From NCBI RefSeq assembly GCF_910592395.1, contig NC_088322.1, positions 13,757,431 to 13,821,430 of the forward strand: a stretch of 64,000 bases of DNA, written 5' to 3'. The stretch is from Lineus longissimus. Lineage: Eukaryota; Nemertea; Pilidiophora; Heteronemertea; Lineidae. Within the stretch, counting starts at the first letter, position 1; every line of letters begins with the position of its first letter. The notes under the pieces were generated by a model. That model saw only the letters and a program-made list of their open reading frames with translations. It did no database searches and was not told the origin of the DNA. Both the position numbers and the translations under genes were made by a program. Positions 33,701-46,000 of the stretch are shown here, piece by piece.

Positions 33701-36700
33701 CAGGTGGTCACGGATTCGACTCCCCGTGTATCCAGAAAAAAACGTTTCTCTTCATTTACTTTCTTTATTCATTCATGTACGTGTATATACATACGATATG
33801 TTGAGAAAAATCTGTACAACTGTCGAAATATACGATTACTTGGAACTATTTCGGCTAATCACTTTGCCACCCTGTCACTATTGTGGCGCGCTCGTTTGCA
33901 TACCGCATATAAGAGGCGAATAAAATCTCCATTTCAACATGCAAGCCTTGACGGTTCAGCGCTGAAGGTGTTTGACTGTGGATCGGCTGGTCACGGGTTC
34001 GAGCCCCGCTGAATCTGCCGAATTTTTTTATATTTTTTTTCGTCTTCCTTGTCTTGTTATCTGATCATCCATGTACAGATGTAAACATTTTCATTATCAT
34101 CATTATCATACCCTGCAACCAAACTTTTCAAACTCCAGCACATACTGATTCCGGGCGTTCGAGTACATGAATTATGAGGTAGATGTATTTTTTCAATCAT
34201 CGCAAATCTGCCTAAAACGGCAAGTTTTCTCAGATACGGGTACGGCAGTGGCGTGCGTCTTTTTCATTGAAACGACCTCGCACGGCCGGCACCGACATAC
34301 ATCGTGGTTGATGATGGAGAGAGCGGTAGCCGGTACGCGAAATTTTGTTCTGCAGGATACTTCTGCCATAGTGTACATCTGACAGCCAATCAGAATTCAA
34401 GGCAAGCACGTGTCTTTGTTGACATCATCTTTCTACATGGCGCAATAATGTCAACAATGCCACGTGTTCTGATAATCTTGGAAAGAACAAGTTAGCAAAT
34501 GGTTAGAGGAGTATATTAGCTAAAATATATTTATTTGCAGTATCTTAACATGTATTTTCATTGTCGAGTGGACTGTATTTATTGGACTTGTCTGTTAAGG
34601 CGCACTGTGCTCGGCAAAATAGCCGAGGTTGAATGTTTATCTGTCAACCGTGTAACTAGTTCTGCTGTATATGCATAGGTGGCGCCACCATTCAATTTTA
34701 TTTTGTTTGCTTGTCAAAATGTGTTTTATACAATGGCCCTTCAACAATGTTCAAACTACCAAAATAGGCCTGATACCTTCAACAGCAGACATCGGATACA
34801 CTGTCCCTTTAATAATTATCAACATTGGCAACACTGTCAGTGTCACTGCCCCTTAAAATTTCACAAATCGCGAGACATCGGATACACTGTCCCTTTAATA
34901 ATTATCAACATTGGCAACACTGTCAGTGTCACTGCCCCTTAAAATTTCACAAATCAATGCATGCACTGCAATGTAGGATCAGATCAGCTGATGCCTCTTT
35001 TGTACGCATAATATCATCAATTTTACAATGAATCTGTGCAATTCATTCCTAAACACTACGACACAAACCTTGAGTTGAGCATACTTGGGGTCAGACAATT
35101 ATTGTCACATTCACAGTTGAAGTGGCACTCGGCATGCGACTCGGTATCGTCCATTGTATTTGCATTATCATGCATAAATAAACAGTGTGACGTCAAAGAT
35201 CGCGCCAATTGTGATTGGCTGTCAGATGTACACTGTGGCAGAAGTATCCTGCAGAAAAAAATTTCGCAGCCGGTACATATTGAGCACGGTTCACCAGCAG
35301 TTCAATGTGCTCATGACGTGACGAGAGCAAATCTCACGGGTGGGGCGGAAATTCGCCATATTGCTGACATCATCGGCGCCAACAACTGTTTCTTTTGACC
35401 CTGCCGGAGTCTTTCAAAACAATAAATGATTGTGTCTGACCCTGCTGACCTCGATTTTGAAAAACTTTTTAAAAAAGGTCGTTCAAACGTTAAATCAACT
35501 GCAAAGATAATCTTTTATATCACTGAGGTATATACATACGATATGTTGAGAAAAATCTGTACAACTATCGAAATATACGATTACTTGAAACTATTTCGGC
35601 TAATCACTTTGCCACCTGCGCGACCTTGTCACTATTGTGGCGCGCTCGTTTGCACACCGCATATAAGAGGCGAATAAAATCTCCATTTCAACATGCAAGC
35701 CTTGACGGTTCAGCGCTGAAGGTGTTTGACTGTGGATCGGCTGGTCACGGGTTCGACCCCCGGTGAATCTGCCGAATTTTTTTTCTTTTTTTCTTCTTCC
35801 TTGTCTTGTTATCTAATCATCCATGTACAGATGTAAACATTTTTATTATCATCATTATCATACCCTGCACCCAAACTTTTCAAACTCCATCACATACTGA
35901 TTCCGGGCGTTCGAGTACATGAATTATGAGGTAGATGTATTGTTTCAATCATCGCAAATCTGCCTAAAACGCAAGTTTTCTCAGGTACGGGTACGGCAGT
36001 GGCGTGCGTCTTTTTCATTGAAACGACCTCGCACGGCCGGTGTAATGTTTTTGAGTGTTTCTGTTTTTGAGTGTTTCCCCTCATTGTTTGGGAACGCTCA
36101 AAAATAGATTGACAAGTTTTTCTGTGTATCCCCCCTATTGAAAAGTCGTGGTCTCTCTAGCTGCCTATTGTTTGGAAACACTGACACATGGGAAACAACC
36201 ACAGATGTTACACCGGCACCGACATATATCGTCGTTGATGATGGAGAGAGCGATAGCCGGTACATATTGAGCACGGTTCACTAGCAGTTCAATGTGCTCA
36301 TGACGTGACGAGAGCAAATCTCACGGTTGGGGCGGAAATTCGCCATATTGCTGACATCATCGGCGCCAACAACTATTTCTTTTGACCCTGCCGGAGTCTT
36401 TCAAAACAATAAATGATTGTGTCTGACCCTGCTGACCACGATTTTGAAAAACTTTTTAAAAAAGGTCATTCAAACGTTAAATCAACTGCAAAGATAATCT
36501 TTTATATCACTGAGGTATATTCATACGATATGTTGAGAAAAATCTGTACAACTATCGAAATATACGTTTACTTGGAACTATTTCGGCTAATCACTTTGCC
36601 ACCTGCGCGACCTTGTCAATATTGTGGCGCGCTCGTTTGCATACCGCATATAAGAGGCGAACAAAATCTCCATTTCAACATGCAAGCCTTGACGGTTCAG

Positions 36701-37654
36701 CGCTAAAGGTGTTTGACTGTGGATCGGCTGGTCACGGGTTCGACCCCCGGTGTATCTCAAAAAAAAAATTCCTTTTTTCTTCTTCCTTGTCTTGTTATCT
36801 AATCATCCATGTACAGATGTAAACATTTTCATTATCATCATTATCATACCCCGCACCCAAACTTTTCAAACTCCATCACATACTGATTCCGGGCGTTCGA
36901 GTACATGAATTATGAGGTAGATGTATTGTTTCAATCATTGCAAATCTGCCTAAAACGGCAAGTTTTCTCAGGTACGGGTACGGCAGTGGCGTGCGTCTTT
37001 TTCATTGAAACGACCTCGCACGGCCGGCACCGACATATATCGTCGTTGATGATGGAGAGAGCGGTATATCCGGTACATATTGAGCACGGTTCACTAGCAG
37101 TTCAATGTGCTCATGACGTGACGAGAGCAAATCTCACGGGTGGGGCGGAAATTCGCCATATTGCTGACATCATCGGCGCCAACAACTGTTTCTTTTGACC
37201 CTGCCGGAGTCTTTCAAAACAATAAATGATTGTGTCTGACCCTGCTGACCTCGATTTTGAAAAACTTTTTAAAAAAGGTCATTCAAACCTTAAATCAACT
37301 GCAAAGATAATCTTTTATATCACTGAGGTACATGTACATATAGTATTACATGTATTACCATTATCAGTATCATTATTATCAATATCACTTTTATCTTGAA
37401 ACCTTCTGAACCCGAACTTTATAAACTGAAGAACACACACTGATTTCAGACTGCAACGAAGATCTCACCAAAACTGATTGTAACTGACGAATTTCCTAGA
37501 CATGTCCAAAACCACCTCACAACACTTGCAGGAATCGTTATTAGTGAAGTTTGTACATTCTTTACAAAAACAATAATATCTTGTACTTACCTGCGGTAGT
37601 GTTTCCAGCAAGAAGCAGAAGAGCCCATTTTAGAAGGACTATTTTTACGGCCAT
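30503..37654 (-). CDS. Gene 4: secreted LamG-PAN lectin-like protein, 3 exons, 323 aa
   Basis: Exons 37591-37654, 31041-31703 and 30503-30747. Same structure as gene 3, and the LamG protein is almost the same (NPVPVG instead of NPAPVG). Intron 1 is 5.9 kb with three monomers, one interrupted by a 931-bp Mutator-like element and one by the 172-bp CCGG-flanked element. All splice sites and the stop are intact. Confidence 0.85.
31041..31703 (-). CDS. Gene 4 exon 2: LamG-like domain, short type
   Basis: 663 bases, phase 1-1, nearly identical to the gene 3 exon including the SLNASMSC segment. The acceptor tract has the longer A/T run, so the upstream frame is not continuous here, unlike genes 3 and 5. 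Confidence 0.9.
32070..32158 (-). repeat. tRNA-derived SINE head (type M), gene 4
   Basis: Complete copy with the minus-strand box A / box B pair. Confidence 0.6.
32308..32914 (+). repeat. Diverged satellite monomer, gene 4
   Basis: Same LamG-proximal decayed monomer, nearly identical to that of gene 1. Confidence 0.7.
33658..33735 (+). repeat. tRNA-Glu-like SINE head, gene 4 intron
   Basis: D-arm-like TTCAACGGTTAGGATG as in gene 1, box B intact. Confidence 0.55.
34337..35267. mobile_element. 931-bp non-autonomous Mutator-like element
   Basis: Flanked by a perfect 9-bp direct repeat AGCCGGTAC (34328-34336 and 35268-35276) that is single in intact monomers. The ends are inverted repeats of about 61 bp with three mismatches, both starting GCGAAATTTT and sharing TTCTGCAGGATACTTCTGCC. 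Long inverted ends plus a 9-bp target duplication are the signature of Mutator-like elements. No transposase frame. It is the only copy in the window, so it arrived after the unit duplications. Confidence 0.85.
34787..34955. repeat. 86-bp tandem duplication inside the Mutator-like element
   Basis: AGACATCGGATACACTGTCC at 34787 recurs at 34873, and about 83 bp match perfectly to CACAAATC at 34869 and 34955. Confidence 0.85.
36041..36212. mobile_element. 172-bp MITE-like element with CCGG duplication (gene 4)
   Basis: Same site and sequence as at 26738, with one extra G near its end. Its identical position in the monomer means it was copied by duplication or conversion, not inserted again. Confidence 0.7.
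37591..37654 (-). CDS. Gene 4 exon 1: signal peptide
   Basis: Encodes the family signal peptide, with donor GTAAGTACAAG and phase 1. ATG at 37654 in context AACATGG. Confidence 0.85.
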
Positions 37655-39836
37655 GTTGAACCGATTTTTTCTCGCAAAATAGAGAATTAAAGGATGCAGA
37701 TCCAAATGTTGCTTAACTTGCAATGAAAAGTGATCAAGGAGATTTCGTAATGAAAATGGACGTGCCACTATCACGGAACAACTTCAGAAAATATGAATCC
37801 ATCCGGAACTAACTGGTCGATGTCCACCTACGTTCCCGGTATGGATTCTGAATGAATGGATTGTGGCGGGACCAATATGCACGAGTCAATCGAATAGGCC
37901 AAAGAGAACCAAACCACTGTTTATGAGACCCCCGAAAGAGTTCAGATGCAAAAGTCGCCAATTCCTTTTCTAGTCTTCGAGCAAACACAACATTCAGTCA
38001 AAATGGACGATTTTCGATGGGACCTGGCGACTTCTGTCCTAAAAAGTTGTTTTGATATTCAAACGCATTAATCAGCTTAAGTAATTTATTGCTATTAAAA
38101 TGATCAATTGAAAGCTTGTACAAATAATGTTAGCATGTTATTTATATTGACTGCAGCGGATCATTACTTAATTCCTCACGTGGAACTGTTTTAGCGGTTG
38201 TCAATATCACAATAACTAGTTGATACTTCTATTCAGTGGTTTTTATTCACTCTAAATCGATCGGCTTCAGCGCCATTGAAGATCCGCGGCATTAGCGTCA
38301 TACACGAGAACATTTAACGCGACCACTATTTATATTCAGCGTGTCTCTAAATAACCACAACACGACATCCCTCCCTTAATACTTAATTACTTTAGTAATT
38401 AGATAAAGAAATTCCAAACCAAGAATGTCCTAGTTTTAACTCAACTCAGGTTTGGAGGGGTCGTCTCAAACTCTAAAGATATAATTCAAACTACTTAAAC
38501 TCGAAATGGTACGTGAATACTGATTGACTTATGATTGTCCAACTCTAATAACATGAACACTAATAGTCCAGAAAACAGTCAACTCATAATCACTCAAACC
38601 CGTAACGATCAAAATAGAGAATTAAAGATTGCTGATCCAAATGTTGCTTAACTTGCAATGAAAAAGTGATCAAGTAGATAATGTGAGCATGTCATTTATA
38701 TTGACTGCAGCGGATCATTACTTAATTCCTCGCGTGGGACTGTTTTAGCGGTCGCTTAGCAACCCTTCATATGGTGATGAGTCATCTGCTGCAGTCGTAT
38801 AATTATTCATCTTCTGCAACGATTTGTTCGGTCTTTCAAGTGTCGTCTGCTCACACTGACAAATATTTGTTAAACAAAGTGAAGAAACTTTGTTCAGATG
38901 GTCGAAATGATCAACTTTCGTTCAAATATTTCTTGAGAAAAACCTTAAGTTTGGAGAAAACGTGTATATTCTGGATGTCGTCTGCTCAAGTTGAATGAGT
39001 TGTTGTTGTTCGACCGGATCTTGGGTCCTATTCGGTTGCTTCTGTCTTTGTTTGACTCTGAACAGATGGCCTCTGGTCAAAGTAAGTAAGACAAGGTACT
39101 GACAGTCAATGTCACTGTTGGTGATCACAGCTAGGTGATAATTTGTTTCACTTCCTCTGTTTGTACCTAATACGCAGTTCTTTATCTTGCCACCTACGTA
39201 TTACTCTGTAATATGTTTGGTTTTCAATAAAATTTGAATTTGAATTTGATATTCACTACACTCCGGATGCTGTGGATGGATCGTGTCCTTCCCAATAGGA
39301 AGACTATTTTTCAGATGACTGATAGAATGCCCCAGGAGTCTGGGATGGATTGTAGGAGTCTAGGAACAATCGAACAAAAGAACCCATATATACTGGTGTT
39401 GTGCGTTAGACATTCGGCTTTGATATACAATTAAGTTAACGTGTCTTAAAGCTGTCCAAAATACAAATGGTAATCAATAAGATCTCACAGGGTTGTAAAA
39501 AGGTGCGATGACGGGAACTACGCTGAATATGACGTGCCACGCTATCCCGCGCCAACCGGAAGTAGTCGTCATTCCATGTTGGGCACAGAGGCGGACACAA
39601 GTCCTCCATCATAGGGTCAGTTCTTAATGCACCTCTCTGCGTCCTCTGTCATTTTTCAACATGGCAAAACTCAGGGCTGAGTTGTTCAAAAAGCACATAT
39701 TAAAGCTTTAACGGCACCGTTAGGTCTTGGTTGGATGAACTGAAAGAGATAACGTCCTTAAGGTTACTTAATTCAACTAAACCGTTTAGTAGGGATAACG
39801 TGATTTTTGTTCTTTTGAACAAACGGCCCCTGCTGA
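37655..39836. other. Spacer between gene 5 (3') and gene 4 (5')
   Basis: 2.2 kb, same plan as the gene 3 spacer, with CCCTTAATACTTAATT next to the LTR (a variant shared with the gene 6 spacer). Confidence 0.6.
38199..38610 (-). mobile_element. Truncated LTR retrotransposon (spacer of gene 4)
   Basis: Paralogous copy: LTR 38199-38367. The polypurine tract is altered by a small insertion. Confidence 0.6.
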
Positions 39837-40081
39837 TCAAACTGGTCGCGTCAGGCAGTAAAGTTCAAAGCGGTCGTCGGCAGGGAGCGACACCTTGGGG
39901 AGGAAATAGTTCACACTTGAGGTCAGGCAGGTCTTGCTGGCGTCGGTGAAGGAGGCTGACGCGCACTGAGAGTCCCTGGCACAGAAGTCCATGCACTTGA
40001 TTATGGTCGGGGTGTCTGTGTGCGTCCTCAGAATGCTTCCAGATGGAATCTTCGCTTTGGAGTGGAATTCAAACGTGGCGC
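39837..40081 (-). CDS. Gene 5 exon 3: PAN/apple-like domain and stop
   Basis: PAN core intact with the combination E, R, A, S, S, T at the polymorphic sites: a mixture of the gene 1/2 and gene 3/4 haplotypes. Confidence 0.85.
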
Positions 40082-43000
40082 CTGAAATGGAGAGAATTTG
40101 TAATAAAGACGAACGTGTGTTCAGCCACCCTTCCGAAGCGAAGGTAGTTGTGACTCGAGACGAATGATAGACACTCTGAACCTGAATTGAAAGCTAGTAC
40201 TATAGGCTACGGCTTCTTTGGACAGGCCGATGAAGCTGTCTAGCGTGGAGGAAAATATGAAGAACACAAGTGAACGGGAAGTGCACGTGTTGTACGATGT
40301 GCAAACGGTCGCTTCAGGCAAGGACCTAAACATTGTACAATATGTTTAGGTCTGTGTTGCTGGGGTTGACCTACCTTGTCCCCCATTGTTGTTATTATCA
40401 CAGAAGGTCTTTGCTCTCTTCATGTCGTCTGCTGTCAGACCCCGGTCGAATAACATGACGCAGCTCATCGATGCGTTCAGAGACGCTGAACGTACCTGTT
40501 TACCGAAGTTTACAAGGCTCGCGGAGGTATCTGGCGCAGCGCTCGTGCTTTCCAGCTGCGTCTCCGGGGTGAACCCATCCAAATAACCAATCACATTTCT
40601 TGACGATTTGTCGTATGATACGCCAAAGAACATCCAAACACCGTGAGAGAATTTCATATCAAAGACATGTCCTGGAGTACCTCTCCCGATTATGCTAATG
40701 TGGAGAGTCATTTTGGGCCACACCCAGACCAGCGATCCGAACGACAAGCTCTTCCCCGGCCACTCCATAATCGGCGCCTGAGTCCCTGAGAGCAGTTTCA
40801 AGTACCCCGTGAGTGTGAACCCGTCACGCTTGCTCAAGTCCATGGTTGTCGATTTCCCCACGCTGAAATAGGACGAGGAGTTGCCGGAAAAGCGAATAGC
40901 GCTCCTGGGTCTTTGGGTCGGTCCGTCGGTGAATGTGACTCTATGGAGGGTGGCATGGTTGTCGTTGCCCGAGAGGTCATCTCCCTTCGCTTCAGCCGTC
41001 AAGGGCCAGTAGCCGACAGGGGCGGGGTTGAACACAGCTGTCAAAAAGAACAATGAGTTTATTAGAGCGCTGTATAGGAGCGAGGTGGTAGCCCATCGAA
41101 ATAGGCTTCGATCCGCTATACGCTGGACTTTAAGTAGGGCGGGCCGGATTTTGTTTCCCTGAACCTTTCGGGCAGTACAGTGACCATTTCTACACAGGTT
41201 CTCAGCCAATCAGAATCCGATAAATCTGTGTCGTCATCGGGGCATCATCATTAAACTGTGGTTGGATCTTGAAGATGGACTATTGTTATAGCCCTTTCTG
41301 TAGGTATGTTGTAGGCAGCATAACTCAGATATCTAAAATCTAAATAACAAGGGAAAAGAAACGCATTTTAAAAATAAAATATAAAGAAGAAAAAGAAAAA
41401 TGTTGTCCACAACCGGATTCGAACTCGCGACCTTTGAATCAAACATCGTATTCTGCCATTTCTGACGAGCGACCTACCAACTGCTCTAAAGTTTCTAAGG
41501 CTTCTGACGTCATGCATTTGTCGAAATCTGATTGGCTGAAAGTCCCTGTACAAATATACACTATAGTGCCCCAAAAGTTTAGGAAAAAAAACACAGAATG
41601 ATTTTCCCTCACACAATGGATACACAATAGAATTCTAAAACGACCTCGCACGTCCGGCACCGGCACATATGGTCAGTGATGATGGAGAGTGGTAGCCGGT
41701 ACATATACAGTACGGTTCACTCGCAATTCAATGTGCTCATGACGTGACGAGTCTTTCAAAACAATATTGATTGACTGTGACACTGCTGACCTCGTTTTTA
41801 AAAACATTTTAAAAAGGCCATTTAAACGTTAAATCAACTGCAAACATAATTTTTTATATCACTGGGGTATATGGATGGATACGATATGTTGAGAAAAATA
41901 TGTACAACTATCGAAATATACGATTATTTGGAACTATATATATTTAGGCCAATCACTTTGCCACCTGCGCGACCTTGTCACAATTGCGGCGCTCTTTTGC
42001 ATATCGCATATAAGAGGCGAATGAAAGCCTTGTCAGTTCAGCGTTGAAGGTGTTTGACTGTAAACATTGTACAATATGTTTAGGTCTGTGTTGCTGGGGT
42101 TGACCTACCTTGTCCCCCATTGTTGTTATTATCACAGAAGGTCTTTGCTCTCTTCATGTCGTCTGCTGTCAGACCCCGGTCGAATAACATGACGCAGCTC
42201 ATCGATGCGTTCAGAGACGCTGAACGTACCTGTTTACCGAAGTTTACAAGGCTCGCGGAGGTATCTGGCGCAGCGCTCGTGCTTTCCAGCTGCGTCTCCG
42301 GGGTGAACCCATCCAAATAACCAATCACATTTCTTGACGATTTGTCGTATGATACGCCAAAGAACATCCAAACACCGTGAGAGAATTTCATATCAAAGAC
42401 ATGTCCTGGAGTACCTCTCCCGATTATGCTAATGTGGAGAGTCATTTTGGGCCACACCCAGACCAGCGATCCATACGACAAGCTCTTCCCCGGCCACTCC
42501 ATAATCGGCGCCTGAGTCCCTGAGAGCAGTTTCAAGTACCCCGTGAGTGTGAACCCGTCACGCTTGCTCAAGTCCATGGTTGTCGATTTCCCCACGCTGA
42601 AATAGGACGAGGAGTTGCCGGAAAAGCGAATAGCGCTCCTGGGTCTTTGGGTCGGTCCGTCGGTGAATGTGACTCCATGGAGGGTGGCATGGTTGTCCTT
42701 GCCCGAGAGGTCATCTCCCTTCGCTTCAGCCGTCAAGGGCCAGTAGCCGACAGGGGCGGGGTTGAACACAGCTGTCAAAAAGAACAATGAGTTTATTAGA
42801 GCGCTGTATAGGAGCGAGGTGGTAGCCCATCGAAATAGGCTTCGATCCGCTATACGCTGGACTTTAAGTAGGGCGGGCCGGATTTTGTTTCCCTGAACCT
42901 TTCGGGCAGTACAGTGACCATTTCTACACAGGTTCTCAGCCAATCAGAATCCGATAAATCTGTGTCGTCATCGGGGCATCATCATTAAACTGTGGTTGGA

Positions 43001-46000
43001 TCTTGAAGATGGACTATTGTTATAGCCCTTTCTGTAGGTATGTTGTAGGCAGCATAACTCAGATATCTAAAATCTAAATAACAAGGGAAAAGAAACGCAT
43101 TTTAAAAATAAAATATAAAGAAGAAAAAGAAAAATGTTGTCCACAACCGGATTCGAACTCGCGACCTTTGAATCAAACATCGTATTCTGCCATTTCTGAC
43201 GAGCGACCTACCAACTGCTCTAAAGTTTCTAAGGCTTCTGACGTCATGCATTTGTCGAAATCTGATTGGCTGAAAGTCCCTGTACAAATATACACTATAG
43301 TGCCCCAAAAGTTTAGGAAAAAAAACACAGAATGATTTTCCCTCACACAATGGATACACAATAGAATTCTAAAACGACCTCGCACGTCCGGCACCGGCAC
43401 ATATGGTCAGTGATGATGGAGAGTGGTAGCCGGTACATATACAGTACGGTTCACTCGCAATTCAATGTGCTCATGACGTGACGAGTCTTTCAAAACAATA
43501 TTGATTGACTGTGACACTGCTGACCTCGTTTTTAAAAACATTTTAAAAAGGCCATTTAAACGTTAAATCAACTGCAAACATAATTTTTTATATCACTGAG
43601 GTATATGGATGGATACGATATGTTGAGAAAAATATGTACAACTATCGAAATATACGATTATTTGGAACTATATATATTTAGGCCAATCACTTTGCCACCT
43701 GCGCGACCTTGTCACAATTGCGGCGCTCTTTTGCATATCGCATATAAGAGGCGAATGAAAGCCTTGTCAGTTCAGCGTTGAAGGTGTTTGACTGTGGATC
43801 GGCTGGTCACGGGTTCGGCTCCCGCTGAATCTGCCACAGTATATCTTTTTCTCATTTTCCTTATCTTGTTATCTAATCCTCCATGAACAGATGTAAATTT
43901 TTTCATCATTACCATTTTCATACCCCGCACCCAAACTTTTCAAACTGCAGCACATACTGATTCCGGGCGTTCGAGTACATGTACTACCGAGTTCGAATCG
44001 GCAGCTGATATTTTCTAGGCTACATTGGGGCAAAGAGGTGTTAGTGTCGGACCTTGACTTTTCCAATTAGTCAAAGGGTATCCTGAGCTCCAGGCTTTTT
44101 ATACCCCTTCGTCATATCGAGAGGGATATCAAAAACCACTGGTGCCTGGATGGTTAATATGCTGCCCGTGAGGGAATATCTAGAAAAAGATCGCGTTCCT
44201 GTTTTAAAATCGACCGAAATTCTGTTAGTTGATATCATTTAAAATCAAGCCCAAAATGTCTACTTTAATTGACATCTTGTCATCCAGCATGAGGCTTGCA
44301 TGGGTACGACCAAAATTAGTCAGTGTAATTATTCGGCAATTTTGTAAAGCTGACTCAGCAATTAATGAGGTAATCCCTGTCAATCAATAAACAAAGAAAC
44401 CCTTATACGAAAAAGATCTCAGATTTACCATCATGATGCTGATCATGATTTTCCCTTTAAATTCCATGGCAGAAGTGCTTACAAATAACTCACCTAAGCT
44501 TGCACAATTTAATTAAATAATGGATTTCCTCACAAAAATGAGTTCGAACAAGCCAATCAACATTTGATAAAATAGAACTATAATTTATTGCCGGCAGGTC
44601 CTCCATCAATGTGGCAACAACAGAAAAAATTCTCAGCGAATTGGTGATCTGAAGCGTGTGTGAAATAAACACACAAGGTTCATATCACCATATCCTGGCT
44701 ATTACAGGCGAAGAAAATCTCCACTCAAGTGCTTACAAATACATCACCTATAAGCTGGCACAATTTAATTAAATAATGGATTTTCTCACAAAAAAGAGTG
44801 CGAACAAGCCAATCAACATTGACTGAAAACAACTATAATTTATGAGACAAGACCACTAATGAATATTCATAGGTTGGAGGGTCCAGGCCTATCTATTAGA
44901 CGAGTGCATGTTTTTTACTCTCAAGTACATATTTGGAGAGGTATTGAAAAAATATTTGTTGTGGCAAGTCTACAGATATAAAGAAATTATTTGATGAAAA
45001 AATAAATTTCGAATTTTGCTAATTGGGTAATAGGGGGCGTGTTTTGAGTTTTTTCTGCCAGTTGGCTGAAAAGAGTGGAAATATCAAAGTCTGTCTAATT
45101 TGTCGATTAAAAAAAAATTTCCGTGGTCAATCACCATTTTATTTTTCACCATTTACTTGCCCGACTGTCCGGAATAACATAATCTAAATTTCAGATTCAC
45201 AACACCACGCGTTCTTTGATGCGTCGCGGTCAAACATTGACAATTTAACTGCTAAAAGGCTTAAAAAATCAATTGTGGTCTTGTCTCTATTTACACTACA
45301 TTTTGGGTCAATATAGTGAAAAATTTGAATGTGCTCAAATCACTCTAATTCATTTAGAATATTGTATTGCTGATGATTTAAGGTCAAAACAAGCCAAAAT
45401 AATGAGAAAAAAACTTAATTTGACCCAAATAAGAGTCAACCTAACCCCGGTCTAAGTTCGGTTTCATTTTTACAAGTCTTGTTGTGTTGCCATTCATTTT
45501 GTAATTTCTTTGAAACTACTTAGGCCTTGATTCTGAAAGTTGTGCCCTAAGCAGCAAAGATATTCCTAAATCACATCCTAAAGTTTCAGCTCCATAGCTT
45601 GCTTATTCTGGCCAGGGCAGGTCTTTGAATTTGGTGCTGTTGGGTGCAAAATCATGACTTTTTGTCGATTTTGTCCTCTTTCGTCGCTTTGGCACAGTTG
45701 TACCACTCTTTGAAATGTCTCTCATTTCTCCAAAAATGTCCAGATATGACTTTCCTTTGTTGGAGAGTTGTGGGATGTCATGTACATTAGTTTGAAAAAA
45801 ATCTCAAAATGTTAACCCCTGAAATGTACCTTCATTGAGACAAGACCACTAATGAATATTCATAGGTTGGAGGGTCCAGGCCTATCTATTAGACGAGTGC
45901 ATGTTTTTTACTCTCAAGTACATATTTGGAGAGGTATTGAAAAAATATTTGTTGTGGCAAGTCTACAGATATAAAGAAATTATTTGATGAAAAAATAAAT

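Larger units (their letters stand above)
33783..37330 (+). repeat. 811-bp satellite array, 3 monomers with two insertions (gene 4)
   Basis: Box-B-like segments near 33993, 35750 and 36738. Spacings are enlarged by the 931-bp and 172-bp insertions; the monomer length is otherwise unchanged. Confidence 0.9.
31704..37590 (-). other. Intron 1 of gene 4 (5.9 kb)
   Basis: Standard order. Two transposon insertions inside the satellite array account for its extra length. Unannotated stretches: 31704-32069 and 32915-33657. Confidence 0.7.
40327..43794. repeat. 1,734-bp tandem duplication carrying a LamG exon
   Basis: 40327-42060 and 42061-43794 are near-identical direct copies. The junction joins GTGTTTGACTG (satellite) to TAAACATTGTAC (intron 2). 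Only a base or two of microhomology is visible at the break. It includes exon 2, its acceptor and donor, the SINE head and part of the diverged monomer. Confidence 0.9.
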
